A stretch of DNA of 13,075 nucleotides from JAAFHS01 sp043751715. GTDB lineage: Bacteria; Pseudomonadota; Alphaproteobacteria; Rhodobacterales; Rhodobacteraceae. Below are positions 1 to 6,923 of this stretch, in pieces (the first letter of the stretch is position 1; the number at the start of each line of letters is the position of its first letter). The notes under the pieces are model-generated. The model worked only from the letters and a program-made list of their open reading frames with translations, did not search any database and was not told where the DNA came from. The DNA lies in assembly GCA_043751715.1 (NCBI GenBank), contig JAYUZO010000266.1:1-13075 (forward strand). Direction: 5' to 3'. Made by a program: the position numbers and the translations under genes.

Positions 1-1
1 G

Positions 2-538
2 GCGCAAAAGCCGATTGCCGAAGCAGCCGAGCGTTGCGCGCAGTTCTATATGAACCACCGCTGGCTGGGCGGCACGCTGACCAACTGGCAGACGGTGTCA
101 AAGTCAATTCAGCGGCTGAAGCAGATTGACGAGTTGATGGCCAATGGCAGCGACGGTCTGACCAAGAAAGAACGTCTTGGCATGGAACGCGATCAGGCCA
201 AACTGCAGGCCAGCCTTGGCGGCATCCGCGAAATGGGTGGCACGCCGGACCTGATTTTCATCATTGACGTTGGCAAAGAAGATCTGGCGATCCTTGAGGC
301 GAAAAAACTGGGCATTCCGGTGGTGGCGATCGTGGATACCAACTGCAGTCCCAAGGGCGTGGATTATGTGATCCCCGGCAATGATGACGCGGCACGTGCC
401 ATTGCAATGTACTGCGATCTGATTGCACGCGCGGCATTGGATGGCATGTCGGCCCAGATGGGTGCGGCAGGCGTTGATCTGGGTGCGCTTGAAGCGGCCC
501 CGGTGGAAGAGGCCGTTTCGGCCGACGCTGACGCCTGA
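2..538 (+). CDS. rpsB: 30S ribosomal protein S2, 5' end outside the window
   Basis: Ribosomal protein S2 is part of the small ribosomal subunit and binds in the cleft between its head and body. Only the C-terminal 178 residues are visible; the reading frame is open to the left edge, and the family usually has about 240-260 residues. The visible part has the family-typical NHRWLGGTLTNW near its start, then a coiled helical region, then DLIFIIDVGKEDLAILEAKK and the stretch VVAIVDTNCSPKGVDYVIPGND, with an acidic Ala/Glu-rich tail. The gene is followed by tsf on the same strand, the classic rpsB-tsf order of bacteria. The stop codon lies inside the first copy of a 14-bp tandem repeat, which is unusual. 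The identity is certain from sequence motifs and context. Confidence 0.97.
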   Translation, partial: AQKPIAEAAERCAQFYMNHRWLGGTLTNWQTVSKSIQRLKQIDELMANGSDGLTKKERLGMERDQAKLQASLGGIREMGGTPDLIFIIDVGKEDLAILEAKKLGIPVVAIVDTNCSPKGVDYVIPGNDDAARAIAMYCDLIARAALDGMSAQMGAAGVDLGALEAAPVEEAVSADADA

Positions 539-585
539 TCTGGGACGCCTGATCGGGGACGCCTTATCTGGGACGCCTGATCAGG
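530..585. repeat. Four tandem copies of a 14-bp unit over the rpsB stop codon
   Basis: The unit GACGCCTGATCTGG occurs four times head to tail at 530-543, 544-557, 558-571 and 572-585. Copy 1 is the reference, copy 2 ends GGG, copy 3 has TTATC for TGATC, and copy 4 has an A in place of T at its twelfth base. Copy 1 encodes the last two residues (D, A) and the stop of rpsB; the others are in the intergenic leader of tsf. Slippage-type duplication is the simplest explanation. Confidence 0.9.
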
Positions 586-603
586 TTGTCACCACTCGGT
601 TAC

Positions 604-626
604 CCGGCGGGGGTATGCCCCGCCGG
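604..626 (+). promoter_or_regulatory. rpsB-tsf intergenic hairpin
   Basis: CCGGCGGGG at 604-612 pairs perfectly with CCCCGCCGG at 618-626 around a 5-nt loop, giving a 9-bp GC-rich stem. No T-run follows, so it does not look like a full intrinsic terminator. It lies 20 nt upstream of the tsf ribosome binding site. It may act as an attenuator, an mRNA end-stabilising structure or a processing site that sets the rpsB:tsf ratio; these roles are inferred. Confidence 0.6.
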
Positions 627-658
627 TGTCATTTCACGGATACCCTGAGGAGACCGAT

Positions 659-1555
659 ATGACCGTCACCGCACTAATGGTGAAAGAACTGCGCGATTCG
701 ACCGGCGCAGGCATGATGGATGCGAAAAGGGCATTGGTGGAAACCAATGGTGATATGGATGCAGCGGTTGATTGGCTGCGCACCAAGGGCCTGGCCAAGG
801 CGGCCAAAAAGGCCGACCGCGTGGCGGCTGAAGGCCTTGTGGGGGTGGCTGTATCTGGCACGCGCGGCGTTGCAATTGAGATCAATTCAGAAACTGACTT
901 TGTTGCCAAGAACGCTGATTTCCAGAAACTGGTGCATGGTGTGACACGCGTCGCCGTGCGGGCAACGGATGTTGAGGCGCTGAAGGCGGCTGATCTGGAT
1001 GGCCAACCCGTGCTGACCGTTATTCAGGAAGCTGTGGCCACGATTGGTGAAAACCTGAACCTGCGCCGCATGGTGAGCGTTGAGGGTGATCATGTGGCAT
1101 CTTATGTGCACAACGCGGCGGCCGATGGCATGGGCCGTATTGGCGTGCTGGTGGCGGTGAAGGGTGCAGATGCAGGCTTTGCCAAGCAAGTGGCGATGCA
1201 TGTGGCGGCGACCAACCCGTTGGCCCTGTCAGAGGCTGATCTGGACGCCGAAGTGGTCGCGCGCGAATTGGCCGTGCAGACCAGCAAGGCGATGGAAGAA
1301 AACGCCGCCTCGGCCAAGCCAAAGCCGGATGCGGTGATCCAGAACAACATCATTCCGGGCCGGATGAAGAAGTTCCTCGAAGAAAACACGCTGCTGGGCC
1401 AGAAGTTCGTGATGAACCCAGACCTGACGGTGGCCGATGCGGCCAAACAGGCGGGCGTGGAGATCACCGGCTTTGTGCGCCTTGGCGTGGGTGAAGGCAT
1501 CGAGAAGAAAGAGGAAGATTTCGCAGCCGAAGTGGCCAGGATGGTGCAGGGCTGA
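659..1555 (+). CDS. tsf: Translation elongation factor Ts
   Basis: EF-Ts is the guanine-nucleotide exchange factor that releases GDP from EF-Tu during elongation in the cytoplasm. The 298-residue protein starts MTVTALMVKELRDSTGAGMM, the N-terminal UBA-like domain (about residues 5-45). It then has the EF-Tu contact motif TDFVAKN at residues 79-85, two repeats of the core dimerisation fold, and a C-terminal helical module with FVMNPDLTVADAA. The length is close to the 283 residues of E. coli. The ATG at 659 is chosen because GAGGAG at 647-652 lies 6 nt upstream and the family N-terminus matches. An in-frame ATG at 626 would add 11 residues and sits inside the intergenic hairpin. The gene follows rpsB and ends 24 nt before an intrinsic terminator. 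Confidence 0.97.
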   Translation: MTVTALMVKELRDSTGAGMMDAKRALVETNGDMDAAVDWLRTKGLAKAAKKADRVAAEGLVGVAVSGTRGVAIEINSETDFVAKNADFQKLVHGVTRVAVRATDVEALKAADLDGQPVLTVIQEAVATIGENLNLRRMVSVEGDHVASYVHNAAADGMGRIGVLVAVKGADAGFAKQVAMHVAATNPLALSEADLDAEVVARELAVQTSKAMEENAASAKPKPDAVIQNNIIPGRMKKFLEENTLLGQKFVMNPDLTVADAAKQAGVEITGFVRLGVGEGIEKKEEDFAAEVARMVQG

Positions 1556-1579
1556 TCTGATCTGACACTGCCGAAAATG

Positions 1580-1614
1580 GGCGCTGTGGGCAACCACGGC
1601 GCCTCTTTCTTATT
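1580..1614 (+). terminator. Rho-independent terminator of rpsB-tsf
   Basis: A 10-bp stem pairs 1580-1589 with 1594-1603 (one G-T pair). It is closed by a GCAA tetraloop of the stable GNRA class and followed by the T-rich tract TCTTTCTTATTT. It begins 25 nt after the tsf stop and marks the end of the plus-strand ribosomal-protein operon. Confidence 0.85.
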
Positions 1615-1991
1615 TCACGAAGCGTTGGCTGAGCGATTTAGCATTCGGTGACCGAGCGCAGGCGAATTCTGTAAAGAAATCGGTCCGGAATTTTCGAAAA
1701 TCCCGAGGGCGCGTATGAGAAAAAACCGGTGCGCCATCTGGGGAAGGCAGCGCACCGGTTCAGGCTTGATGATCCCTCGGGGAAGAGGACTGACAAGCAG
1801 ACACGTGCCCCCGCTATGACCAGAACTGATATAACGGGTGCATGTCCCGGCCATTTTGCGACAACCGGGCGGGATATGGTCTGTGAAAATGCACAGCAGT
1901 TACCCAGTGGCAACTGGCCAAAACACACACGGCCACGGCTCCACGCATGTAATTTGACGCATGCCGCCGGGGAAACATAGTCAGGGAATCC
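1615..1991. other. Gene-free stretch with several hairpins; possible small RNA
   Basis: I see no convincing coding frame here. Visible structures are a 12-bp palindrome ATTTTCGAAAAT (1690-1701), the minus-strand terminator at 1719-1760, CCCGG (1846-1850) facing CCGGG (1865-1869), CTGTG (1881-1885) facing CACAG (1892-1896), CCAGT (1904-1908) facing ACTGG (1913-1917), and a direct repeat ACGCATG at 1943-1949 and 1957-1963. On the minus strand this is downstream of the LuxR-type gene and ends in a good terminator, so it may be a long 3' UTR or carry an independent small RNA. I do not recognise it as 6S, SRP, RNase P or tmRNA. Confidence 0.35.
1719..1760 (-). terminator. Minus-strand intrinsic terminator
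   Basis: Read on the minus strand, AACCGGTGCGC (1760-1750) pairs perfectly over 11 bp with GCGCACCGGTT (1734-1724). The loop is 15 nt, and the stem runs directly into a T-tract (complement of A1720-A1725). No T-run follows on the plus strand, so the orientation is clear. It would end transcripts coming from the rpe-gph-luxR operon about 230 nt past the last stop, or end a separate small RNA made within 1761-1990. Confidence 0.75.
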
Positions 1992-2795
1992 CTACCTTGT
2001 GGCAGCAGCGCGCAGGCGATGTTCAGATTCTATGGGGGCCGGATCAAAATGAAAGATCAGGTTCATCATCGCGGCCTTGGCGACAGCAGCGGCAGTAGTA
2101 TCGACATCCAATGCCTCGCGCGCGAGGCGCAGGTGTTTTTCCACCATTGCCGGTGACACGCCCATGATGCAGGCCACGTCTTGCATGGTTTTGCCATCGG
2201 CCACCCATTCCAGCACCTCTTTCTGGCGGTGGGTCAAGGCGCGCCGTGCCGAACCGCCAGGCAGGTGGATGATTTTCAGGTGCATCATATGCGCCACGGC
2301 CAGCAGTTCGTGTTCATGTCGGCCAAAGATCACATCCACATCAGCATGGGTCAGGTCCTTGTCCGCAATCAGCCCGAGCGCGCCCTTGGCACGGGTGGAG
2401 CTTTCGGGAAAGCTGACGGCAATGCCTGCGGCCACGCCCATTTGGGCGTTCTGGCGCACGGCCTCGGCCTCTTCTGGTGAAAGTTTGCCCTCTTCATAGG
2501 CCTTTTGCACCCAGGCCCAGGTGCAGGCCCCTTCATTGTTGGCGGCCCAGCGATACACCGGCGTGCGCGCAAAAAAACCGCCACGGAAATACAGCCGGGT
2601 ATATTCGGCATCGGCGGTGGACAGGAAAATGGCATCATCGGGGTCACCGATGCTGCGGTCATGGCGAAAGCGCGTGTAGCCATAGTTGATGCGCGAAAAG
2701 CCAAAGGTGCGGAAATAGCCAACAGACAGGGACCAAACATCCTCAATCCGTTTGGCCGATGCGATACACGAGAGCAGCGGCAGAACCTCTGTCAC
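1992..2795 (-). CDS. LuxR-type transcriptional regulator with autoinducer-binding-like domain
   Basis: This is a DNA-binding transcription regulator of the LuxR class (267 aa). Residues about 15-175 form an autoinducer-binding-type alpha/beta domain (YFRGGFFARTPVYRW, then MGVAAGIAVSFPE). The end is a LuxR helix-turn-helix, from LTHRQKEVLEW (187-197) through the recognition region MGVSPAMVEKHLRLAREAL. The GTG at 2795-2793 is preferred because AGGAGG (2810-2805) lies 9 nt upstream. An ATG at 2816 would add 7 residues but places that Shine-Dalgarno inside the gene; the sequence GGGGA ahead of the ATG leaves it possible. The Asp that usually binds the acyl-homoserine lactone amide appears to be Thr here (RTPV for a DPV-type motif), and no luxI-type synthase is in the window. 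It may be a LuxR solo with another ligand. It follows gph closely and is probably in the rpe-gph operon. Confidence 0.85.
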   Translation of the reverse strand: MTEVLPLLSCIASAKRIEDVWSLSVGYFRTFGFSRINYGYTRFRHDRSIGDPDDAIFLSTADAEYTRLYFRGGFFARTPVYRWAANNEGACTWAWVQKAYEEGKLSPEEAEAVRQNAQMGVAAGIAVSFPESSTRAKGALGLIADKDLTHADVDVIFGRHEHELLAVAHMMHLKIIHLPGGSARRALTHRQKEVLEWVADGKTMQDVACIMGVSPAMVEKHLRLAREALDVDTTAAAVAKAAMMNLIFHFDPAPIESEHRLRAAATR

Positions 2796-2845
2796 GCTGG
2801 CTTTCCTCCTGAACATGTTATCGTCCCCGATGGGTTACATTAACC

Positions 2846-3532
2846 TTATGACGCGGGGCCGTATAGTTCCCTTGGGGAAAGGCCGAATATTTTTGCCGGC
2901 AAGTCTTTGTGGTGGTCAAACGTCAGGCGCGGGCGCAGGTCCGCAGCAGGTGTTGTGCGGTATCCGCCGGTGAACAGCGCAAAGGGCAGGGGGGTAGCAT
3001 GGGCGGTTTCGGCATCCACCTCACTGTCACCAATGAACAGGGCATACGGGGTGTGCAGGGCATGGTGGGCGGCGCGCAGGGGGGCGGGGTCCGGCTTGCG
3101 GGTGGGCAGCGTATCACCGCCGATGATGACAGGGAAATGGTGGAGCAGGTTGAAATGGGCCAACACGGCACGGGTGGGACGTTCGGGTTTGTTGGTGCAG
3201 ATCGCCATGGGGTGGCCCGCGCGGGCAAAGGTTTCCAGCATGGTGGCGGTGCCGGGATACAAGCTGGTCAGGGAAAACTGCGTTTCGTAATCAGCAAGGA
3301 AGGTGGTTTTCAGACGGTCAAGCTGCGGGCCGTGATCGGGCAGGGCATGGGCGGTCAGGCAGCGGGCCAGCAGAACGCCCACACCATTGCCAATAAACGA
3401 TCTGATCTGGGCAAAGGTCAGCGCGGGCAGGCCTTCGGTGGCCAGCGCACGGTTTGCGGCGGCGTGAATTTCGGGGGCTGAATCAATCAGCGTGCCGTCC
3501 AGATCAAAGATCAGGGCAATGGGATCAGCCAA
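2846..3532 (-). CDS. gph: Phosphoglycolate phosphatase-like HAD hydrolase
   Basis: This cytoplasmic haloacid-dehalogenase phosphatase probably hydrolyses 2-phosphoglycolate to glycolate. The four HAD motifs are present in a 228-residue protein: FDLDGT (Asp10 nucleophile, Asp12), CTNKP (Thr113), the Lys146 of RKPDP, and IGDSEVDAE (Asp169, Asp173). A helical cap lies between motifs I and II. The start is uncertain. TTG at 3532 places the nucleophile about 10 residues from the start, as usual for the family, and overlaps the rpe stop by 8 nt. An ATG at 3568 would add 12 residues and a longer overlap. Neither has a strong Shine-Dalgarno, which suggests translational coupling to rpe. The rpe-gph pairing is common in proteobacteria and fits sugar-phosphate metabolism. 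Related HAD phosphatases with other substrates cannot be excluded from sequence alone. Confidence 0.88.
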   Translation of the reverse strand: MADPIALIFDLDGTLIDSAPEIHAAANRALATEGLPALTFAQIRSFIGNGVGVLLARCLTAHALPDHGPQLDRLKTTFLADYETQFSLTSLYPGTATMLETFARAGHPMAICTNKPERPTRAVLAHFNLLHHFPVIIGGDTLPTRKPDPAPLRAAHHALHTPYALFIGDSEVDAETAHATPLPFALFTGGYRTTPAADLRPRLTFDHHKDLPAKIFGLSPRELYGPAS

Positions 3533-4208
3533 GTGCGGCGGCCCGCAAGGCACGGATATTTGCACCATAAGGCGCGGGGTTCGCCACCGAGCCGCCCTTG
3601 AACACCGATGATCCGGCCACCAGCACATCTGCGCCCGCCTGCACCAACCGGTTTGCATTTTCAGCGGTCACGCCACCATCAATTTCAATGTGAATAGGGC
3701 GGTCAGCGATCATGGCACGTAAAGAACGCACCTTATCTATCTGGGATTCAATGAATTTCTGGCCGCCAAAGCCGGGGTTCACTGTCATCACACAGATCAG
3801 ATCCAGCGTATCCAGCACATAGGGCACGGCATCAATATCCGTGCCGGGATTGATTGCCAGACCAGCCTTTTTTCCTTTAGCGCGAATGGCTTGCAGCGTG
3901 CGGTGAATGTGCGGGCCGGATTCTGCATGCACGGTGATGATATCGGCACCCGCAGCGGCAAACGCATCAATGAAAGCGTCCACTGGCGCCACCATCAGAT
4001 GCACATCCATGACCGTGCGGATATGCGGGCGCAAGGCTGCGCACATCTGCGGGCCAAAGGTGATGTTGGGCACGAAATGGCCATCCATCACATCGACATG
4101 CACCCAATCGGCACCCTGGTCCTCAACCGCGCGGCATTCTGCGCCAAAGGCCGCAAAATCTGCGGCAAGAATGGACGGGGCAATTTTAAGTGTGCGATCA
4201 AAGGTCAT
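3525..4208 (-). CDS. rpe: Ribulose-phosphate 3-epimerase
   Basis: This enzyme interconverts D-ribulose 5-phosphate and D-xylulose 5-phosphate in the pentose phosphate pathway and, in autotrophs, the Calvin cycle. The 227-residue TIM barrel begins MTFDRTLKIAPSILAADF. It has the metal and catalytic residues His37 and Asp39 (VHVDVMDGHFVPN), His70 (MDVHLMV) and Asp177 (EIDGGV). The phosphate-binding loops MTVNPGFGGQ and AGADVLVAGSSVF are also present. The ATG at 4208-4206 has GGAG 6 nt upstream and the family-typical N-terminus; a longer frame back to 4358 has no family match and is rejected. The gene is first in the rpe-gph-luxR minus-strand group and is divergent from vgrG. Confidence 0.96.
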   Translation of the reverse strand: MTFDRTLKIAPSILAADFAAFGAECRAVEDQGADWVHVDVMDGHFVPNITFGPQMCAALRPHIRTVMDVHLMVAPVDAFIDAFAAAGADIITVHAESGPHIHRTLQAIRAKGKKAGLAINPGTDIDAVPYVLDTLDLICVMTVNPGFGGQKFIESQIDKVRSLRAMIADRPIHIEIDGGVTAENANRLVQAGADVLVAGSSVFKGGSVANPAPYGANIRALRAAALG

Positions 4209-4440
4209 GGCATACTCCGCAAGCTGTAGCAGGCATAAACGGCGCAACACGCAAGGTCTAGTATTGCTTTGCATTACATAATACTGATTATCGGACAAAT
4301 GGATGTAGGCGATGATCATCCCCGCCGATTGATTTTTATCTTGCCGATGCAAGGCCATGCAGCTTAGTCTGCAGGAATTGGATTTTTGTTCGGCATGGGC
4401 GGCATATTTTGACGCCGAAGGTTTTCATGAGGGTATCCAC
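4209..4440. promoter_or_regulatory. Divergent rpe / vgrG intergenic region
   Basis: This 232-bp region must drive rpe leftward and vgrG rightward. It includes an A+T-rich patch around 4260-4300. A weak minus-strand promoter match is TTGTCC (4298-4293) and TAATGC (4276-4271) with a 16-nt spacer. A perfect 10-bp palindrome GATGATCATC lies at 4311-4320 and could be an operator. No convincing plus-strand promoter stands out. The vgrG ribosome binding site GAGGG is at 4429-4433, 7 nt before the start. Confidence 0.4.
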
Positions 4441-6753
4441 ATGGTTTTGAAGCAGGCCGGGAGACTCGGCAAACTGCACACGTCTTTGGGTCCTGATGTT
4501 CTGGTTCTGTTGCGTTTGAACGGCACAGACCAGATGAACGGGCTTTTCAACTATCAGGTCGAAGCGCTGTCTGTTGAACGCGGCATAGATTTTGACGCGC
4601 TGATCGGAACGCATGCAACGGTCGAAATTGCCACGCGGCATGCAACGCCTTCGTTCTTCGATGGTGTGGTGACGGCGGCAAACTGGGCGGGCGTGGGTGA
4701 AAACGGCGACCGGTATAACCTGACGCTGCGGCCCTGGTTCTGGCTGGGCACCAACAAGCGCAATCAAAAGATTTTCCACAACCAGACGGTGGTGGAAATC
4801 GTGAAGGCGGTGCTGGCCCCCTATCTGTCGGCGGGTGCAGAGTTGAAGGTGCTGACCACAGCCACCTACCCTGCCGTTGAATATACAGTTCAATACCGCG
4901 AAAGCGATTTCACCTTTGTATCCCGGATGCTGGAACGGTTCGGGATCAGCTATCACTTTACGCATGGGTCAGGAAAGCATGCGATGGTGCTGACCGACGG
5001 CATTGATGAGCATGAAGATATTGCAGGCGGTGCGCGGGCGTTTATAGGCACGGTCGGCCACCATCAGGCGGAAGAAGAGCATTTCTGGGAATTTCAGCCG
5101 GAACGCCGGATCACCACGGGTGCTGTGCGGCTGACGGATTACAACTTCAAAAAGCCGACGGCCGCAATGGAAGTCGACAAGATGGGCGATGCGGCCCATG
5201 CCAACGGCCAGATCGAAAGCTTTGACTATCCGGGTGATTATCTGGAACAAAGCGTGGGCAAAGGCGTGGTTGGTCTGCGCACGCGGGCAGAGCGCGGCAA
5301 TGATGCGCGGGCGCGTGCGGTGGGTGATACGATCAGCCTGTCATCGGGGCTGAAGGTGGCGCTAAAGGGCGAACCGGTGCCGGGGGCCACAGGCCAGACA
5401 TTTCTGTGCCTGTCTGCGGTGCATGCTTATGTGTCTGACAGCTATGGGTCGGGCGGCGATACCAGCACCGAGTTTTCCTATGCCGGGCGCTATGTGCTGA
5501 TGCCGGCCACATCCCCCCTTGCGCCGGAACGCAAGACAGTGCCGCCGGTGGTGCAAGGGCCGCAAACGGCGGTGGTGGTAGGTGAGGGCGAGATTGATTG
5601 CGACAGCTTCGGGCGGATTCTGGTGAAATTCCACTGGGATCTGGCGGCGGCACATTCGATGCGCTGCCGGGTCAGCCAGATGTGGGCGGGTCAGGGCTGG
5701 GGCGGTATGGCCATTCCGCGTATCGGCATGGAAGTGATTGTCGAATTTCTGGAAGGTGATCCTGACAAGCCGGTGGTCACGGGCTGTGTGTACAACGGCA
5801 AGAACGGCGCGCCCTATGATTTGCCCGCCAACAAAACACGCACCGTGTGGCGGTCAAACACGCATCAGGGGTCTGGCCATAACGAGATCAGCTTTGAAGA
5901 TGAAGCGGGCAAGGAAGACCTGTTCTTTCATGCGCAAAAGGATCTGACGCAAAAAGTGCTGAACAACATGTCCAGCAACGTGCAGGCCAACCGCGTGGCA
6001 ACCATCGGTGCGAATGATACAACGACGGTTACGGGCAGCCATGTGGTGCGGGTGGGCAAGTCGAGTTCGACCACGGTGGGCGGCGGCGGCCCTGCCCTGC
6101 TCAAGGCGCTGAAACCGCTGGTGGCGGCGGGTGGCAAAGCCTTTATGGAGGGGGCCAGCAAAGGCGGCGCATCGGGGGCGATTACCGATTTTGCGGGTCA
6201 GGTCATTCAGTCTGTCACGGATATGGCCAAGGAAGTGGCGCAGGTGGTGACCAAAGGTGATTTCTTTGGGTCCGGCAGCCACCGGTCAGAGGCGGGTGTT
6301 TTGCAGGCCAAGGCCGCTGAATTTGCGGCGGGCCTGTTGGAAAAGGTGATGCCGGACAGCGGCATCAGCACGACGACGATTGAAAAGTTCGCGAGTGTGA
6401 CAGTGGGTCTGGCCGCGACCGAACAGATCGGCGGGGTCAAGAACACGATGGTGGGGCTGGCCTACAACATTGCTGTGGGCAAGCTGTTCAAGCTGAAGGT
6501 GATCGGCAAGATTGATATTCAGGCAGGCGAATCCATTCTGGCACGCACCAAACTGCACACGCTGCATGCCAAGGAAAAATTCGTAATCGCAGGCCCTGGT
6601 GGATCAATCACCATTGATAGCAGCGGGATCACGATCAAAACCAGCCATCTGATGGTCAAATCACCCTCGGTTGATTTCCAGTCCGGCAGCCCGGATCAGG
6701 TGGAGGCGCTGAAGTCAGACAAGCCATTCGTGCAGGAATGCAAGGGAAAGTAG
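4441..6753 (+). CDS. vgrG: Type VI secretion tip protein VgrG
   Basis: VgrG forms the trimeric spike that caps the Hcp tube of the T6SS and carries effectors out of the cell. The 770-residue protein has the gp27-like N-terminal part (about residues 1-330) and a gp5-like OB region with GQGWGGMAIPRIGMEVIVEF (about 415-455). The hallmark is WRSNTHQGSG (from Trp470) with NEISFEDEAGKEDLFFHAQKDL-type sequence. A beta-rich needle ends near KEKFVIAGPGGSITID (from residue 711). An Ala/Gly-rich, probably helical segment of about 115 residues (551-665) interrupts the needle. I see no fused toxin domain at the C-terminus, so cargo is probably non-covalent. ATG 4441 is chosen for its GAGGG ribosome binding site; an in-frame ATG at 4357 adds 28 residues of non-VgrG character. 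Downstream genes follow within 1-2 nt. Confidence 0.95.
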   Translation: MVLKQAGRLGKLHTSLGPDVLVLLRLNGTDQMNGLFNYQVEALSVERGIDFDALIGTHATVEIATRHATPSFFDGVVTAANWAGVGENGDRYNLTLRPWFWLGTNKRNQKIFHNQTVVEIVKAVLAPYLSAGAELKVLTTATYPAVEYTVQYRESDFTFVSRMLERFGISYHFTHGSGKHAMVLTDGIDEHEDIAGGARAFIGTVGHHQAEEEHFWEFQPERRITTGAVRLTDYNFKKPTAAMEVDKMGDAAHANGQIESFDYPGDYLEQSVGKGVVGLRTRAERGNDARARAVGDTISLSSGLKVALKGEPVPGATGQTFLCLSAVHAYVSDSYGSGGDTSTEFSYAGRYVLMPATSPLAPERKTVPPVVQGPQTAVVVGEGEIDCDSFGRILVKFHWDLAAAHSMRCRVSQMWAGQGWGGMAIPRIGMEVIVEFLEGDPDKPVVTGCVYNGKNGAPYDLPANKTRTVWRSNTHQGSGHNEISFEDEAGKEDLFFHAQKDLTQKVLNNMSSNVQANRVATIGANDTTTVTGSHVVRVGKSSSTTVGGGGPALLKALKPLVAAGGKAFMEGASKGGASGAITDFAGQVIQSVTDMAKEVAQVVTKGDFFGSGSHRSEAGVLQAKAAEFAAGLLEKVMPDSGISTTTIEKFASVTVGLAATEQIGGVKNTMVGLAYNIAVGKLFKLKVIGKIDIQAGESILARTKLHTLHAKEKFVIAGPGGSITIDSSGITIKTSHLMVKSPSVDFQSGSPDQVEALKSDKPFVQECKGK

Positions 6754-6754
6754 A

Positions 6755-6835
6755 ATGGCACCGTTGATCACACAACCGTTTCGCGCCAGTGTTCTGGCAC
6801 ATGTGCATGCTGGGGGCAGTCCTGCAAATGAGTGA
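6755..6835 (+). CDS. Possible 26-aa small ORF after vgrG
   Basis: The small frame MAPLITQPFRASVLAHV... starts 1 nt after the vgrG stop. It has a good ribosome binding site, AGGGA at 6743-6747 with a 7-nt spacer, inside the end of vgrG. It ends by overlapping the next small frame (6828) by 8 nt. I do not recognise a family. It may be a coupling peptide that carries ribosomes from vgrG to the DUF4123 gene, or a remnant. Translation is inferred from the ribosome binding site only. Confidence 0.25.
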   Translation: MAPLITQPFRASVLAHVHAGGSPANE

Positions 6836-6923
6836 TGCCGCATATATGGCCAAAGCAATGAACGCGGCTGAGGGGCTGCGCAATCTTGGGCATGAGCAAG
6901 GCAGGATCGGTAGCCGCGCATGA
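6828..6923 (+). CDS. Possible 31-aa small ORF coupled to the DUF4123 gene
   Basis: The frame MSDAAYMAKAMNAAEGLRNL... encodes 31 mostly helix-forming residues. Its TGA (6921-6923) overlaps the ATG of the DUF4123 gene (6920-6922) in the typical ATGA coupling arrangement. That gene has no good ribosome binding site of its own. No family is recognised. The overlap supports real translation, but the frame could also be chance. Confidence 0.3.
   Translation: MSDAAYMAKAMNAAEGLRNLGHEQGRIGSRA

Noticed and set aside
530..585. CRISPR array
   Set aside because: Units are 14 bp and directly adjacent, with no spacers; it is a simple tandem repeat.
1724..1760. SRP (4.5S) RNA suggested by GGGGAAGGCAGC near a stem
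   Set aside because: The conserved SRP tip sequence is not matched and the strand with a T-tract is the opposite one; a terminator explains the structure better.
2909..3481. A 190-codon plus-strand frame opposite gph
   Set aside because: It is Gly-rich low-quality sequence opposite a gene with all four HAD motifs; no family features.
4209..4358. N-terminal extension of rpe to 4358
   Set aside because: Adds 50 residues that do not fit the family; the ATG at 4208 has GGAG at good spacing and gives the normal Rpe N-terminus.
4357..4440. N-terminal extension of VgrG from the ATG at 4357
   Set aside because: The added 28 residues do not look like VgrG, and the ATG at 4441 has a proper GAGGG ribosome binding site.
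6755..6922. A frameshifted N-terminus of the DUF4123 protein
   Set aside because: The first mini-frame is in the same frame as DUF4123 but several in-frame stops separate them, and the DUF4123 domain is complete without it.
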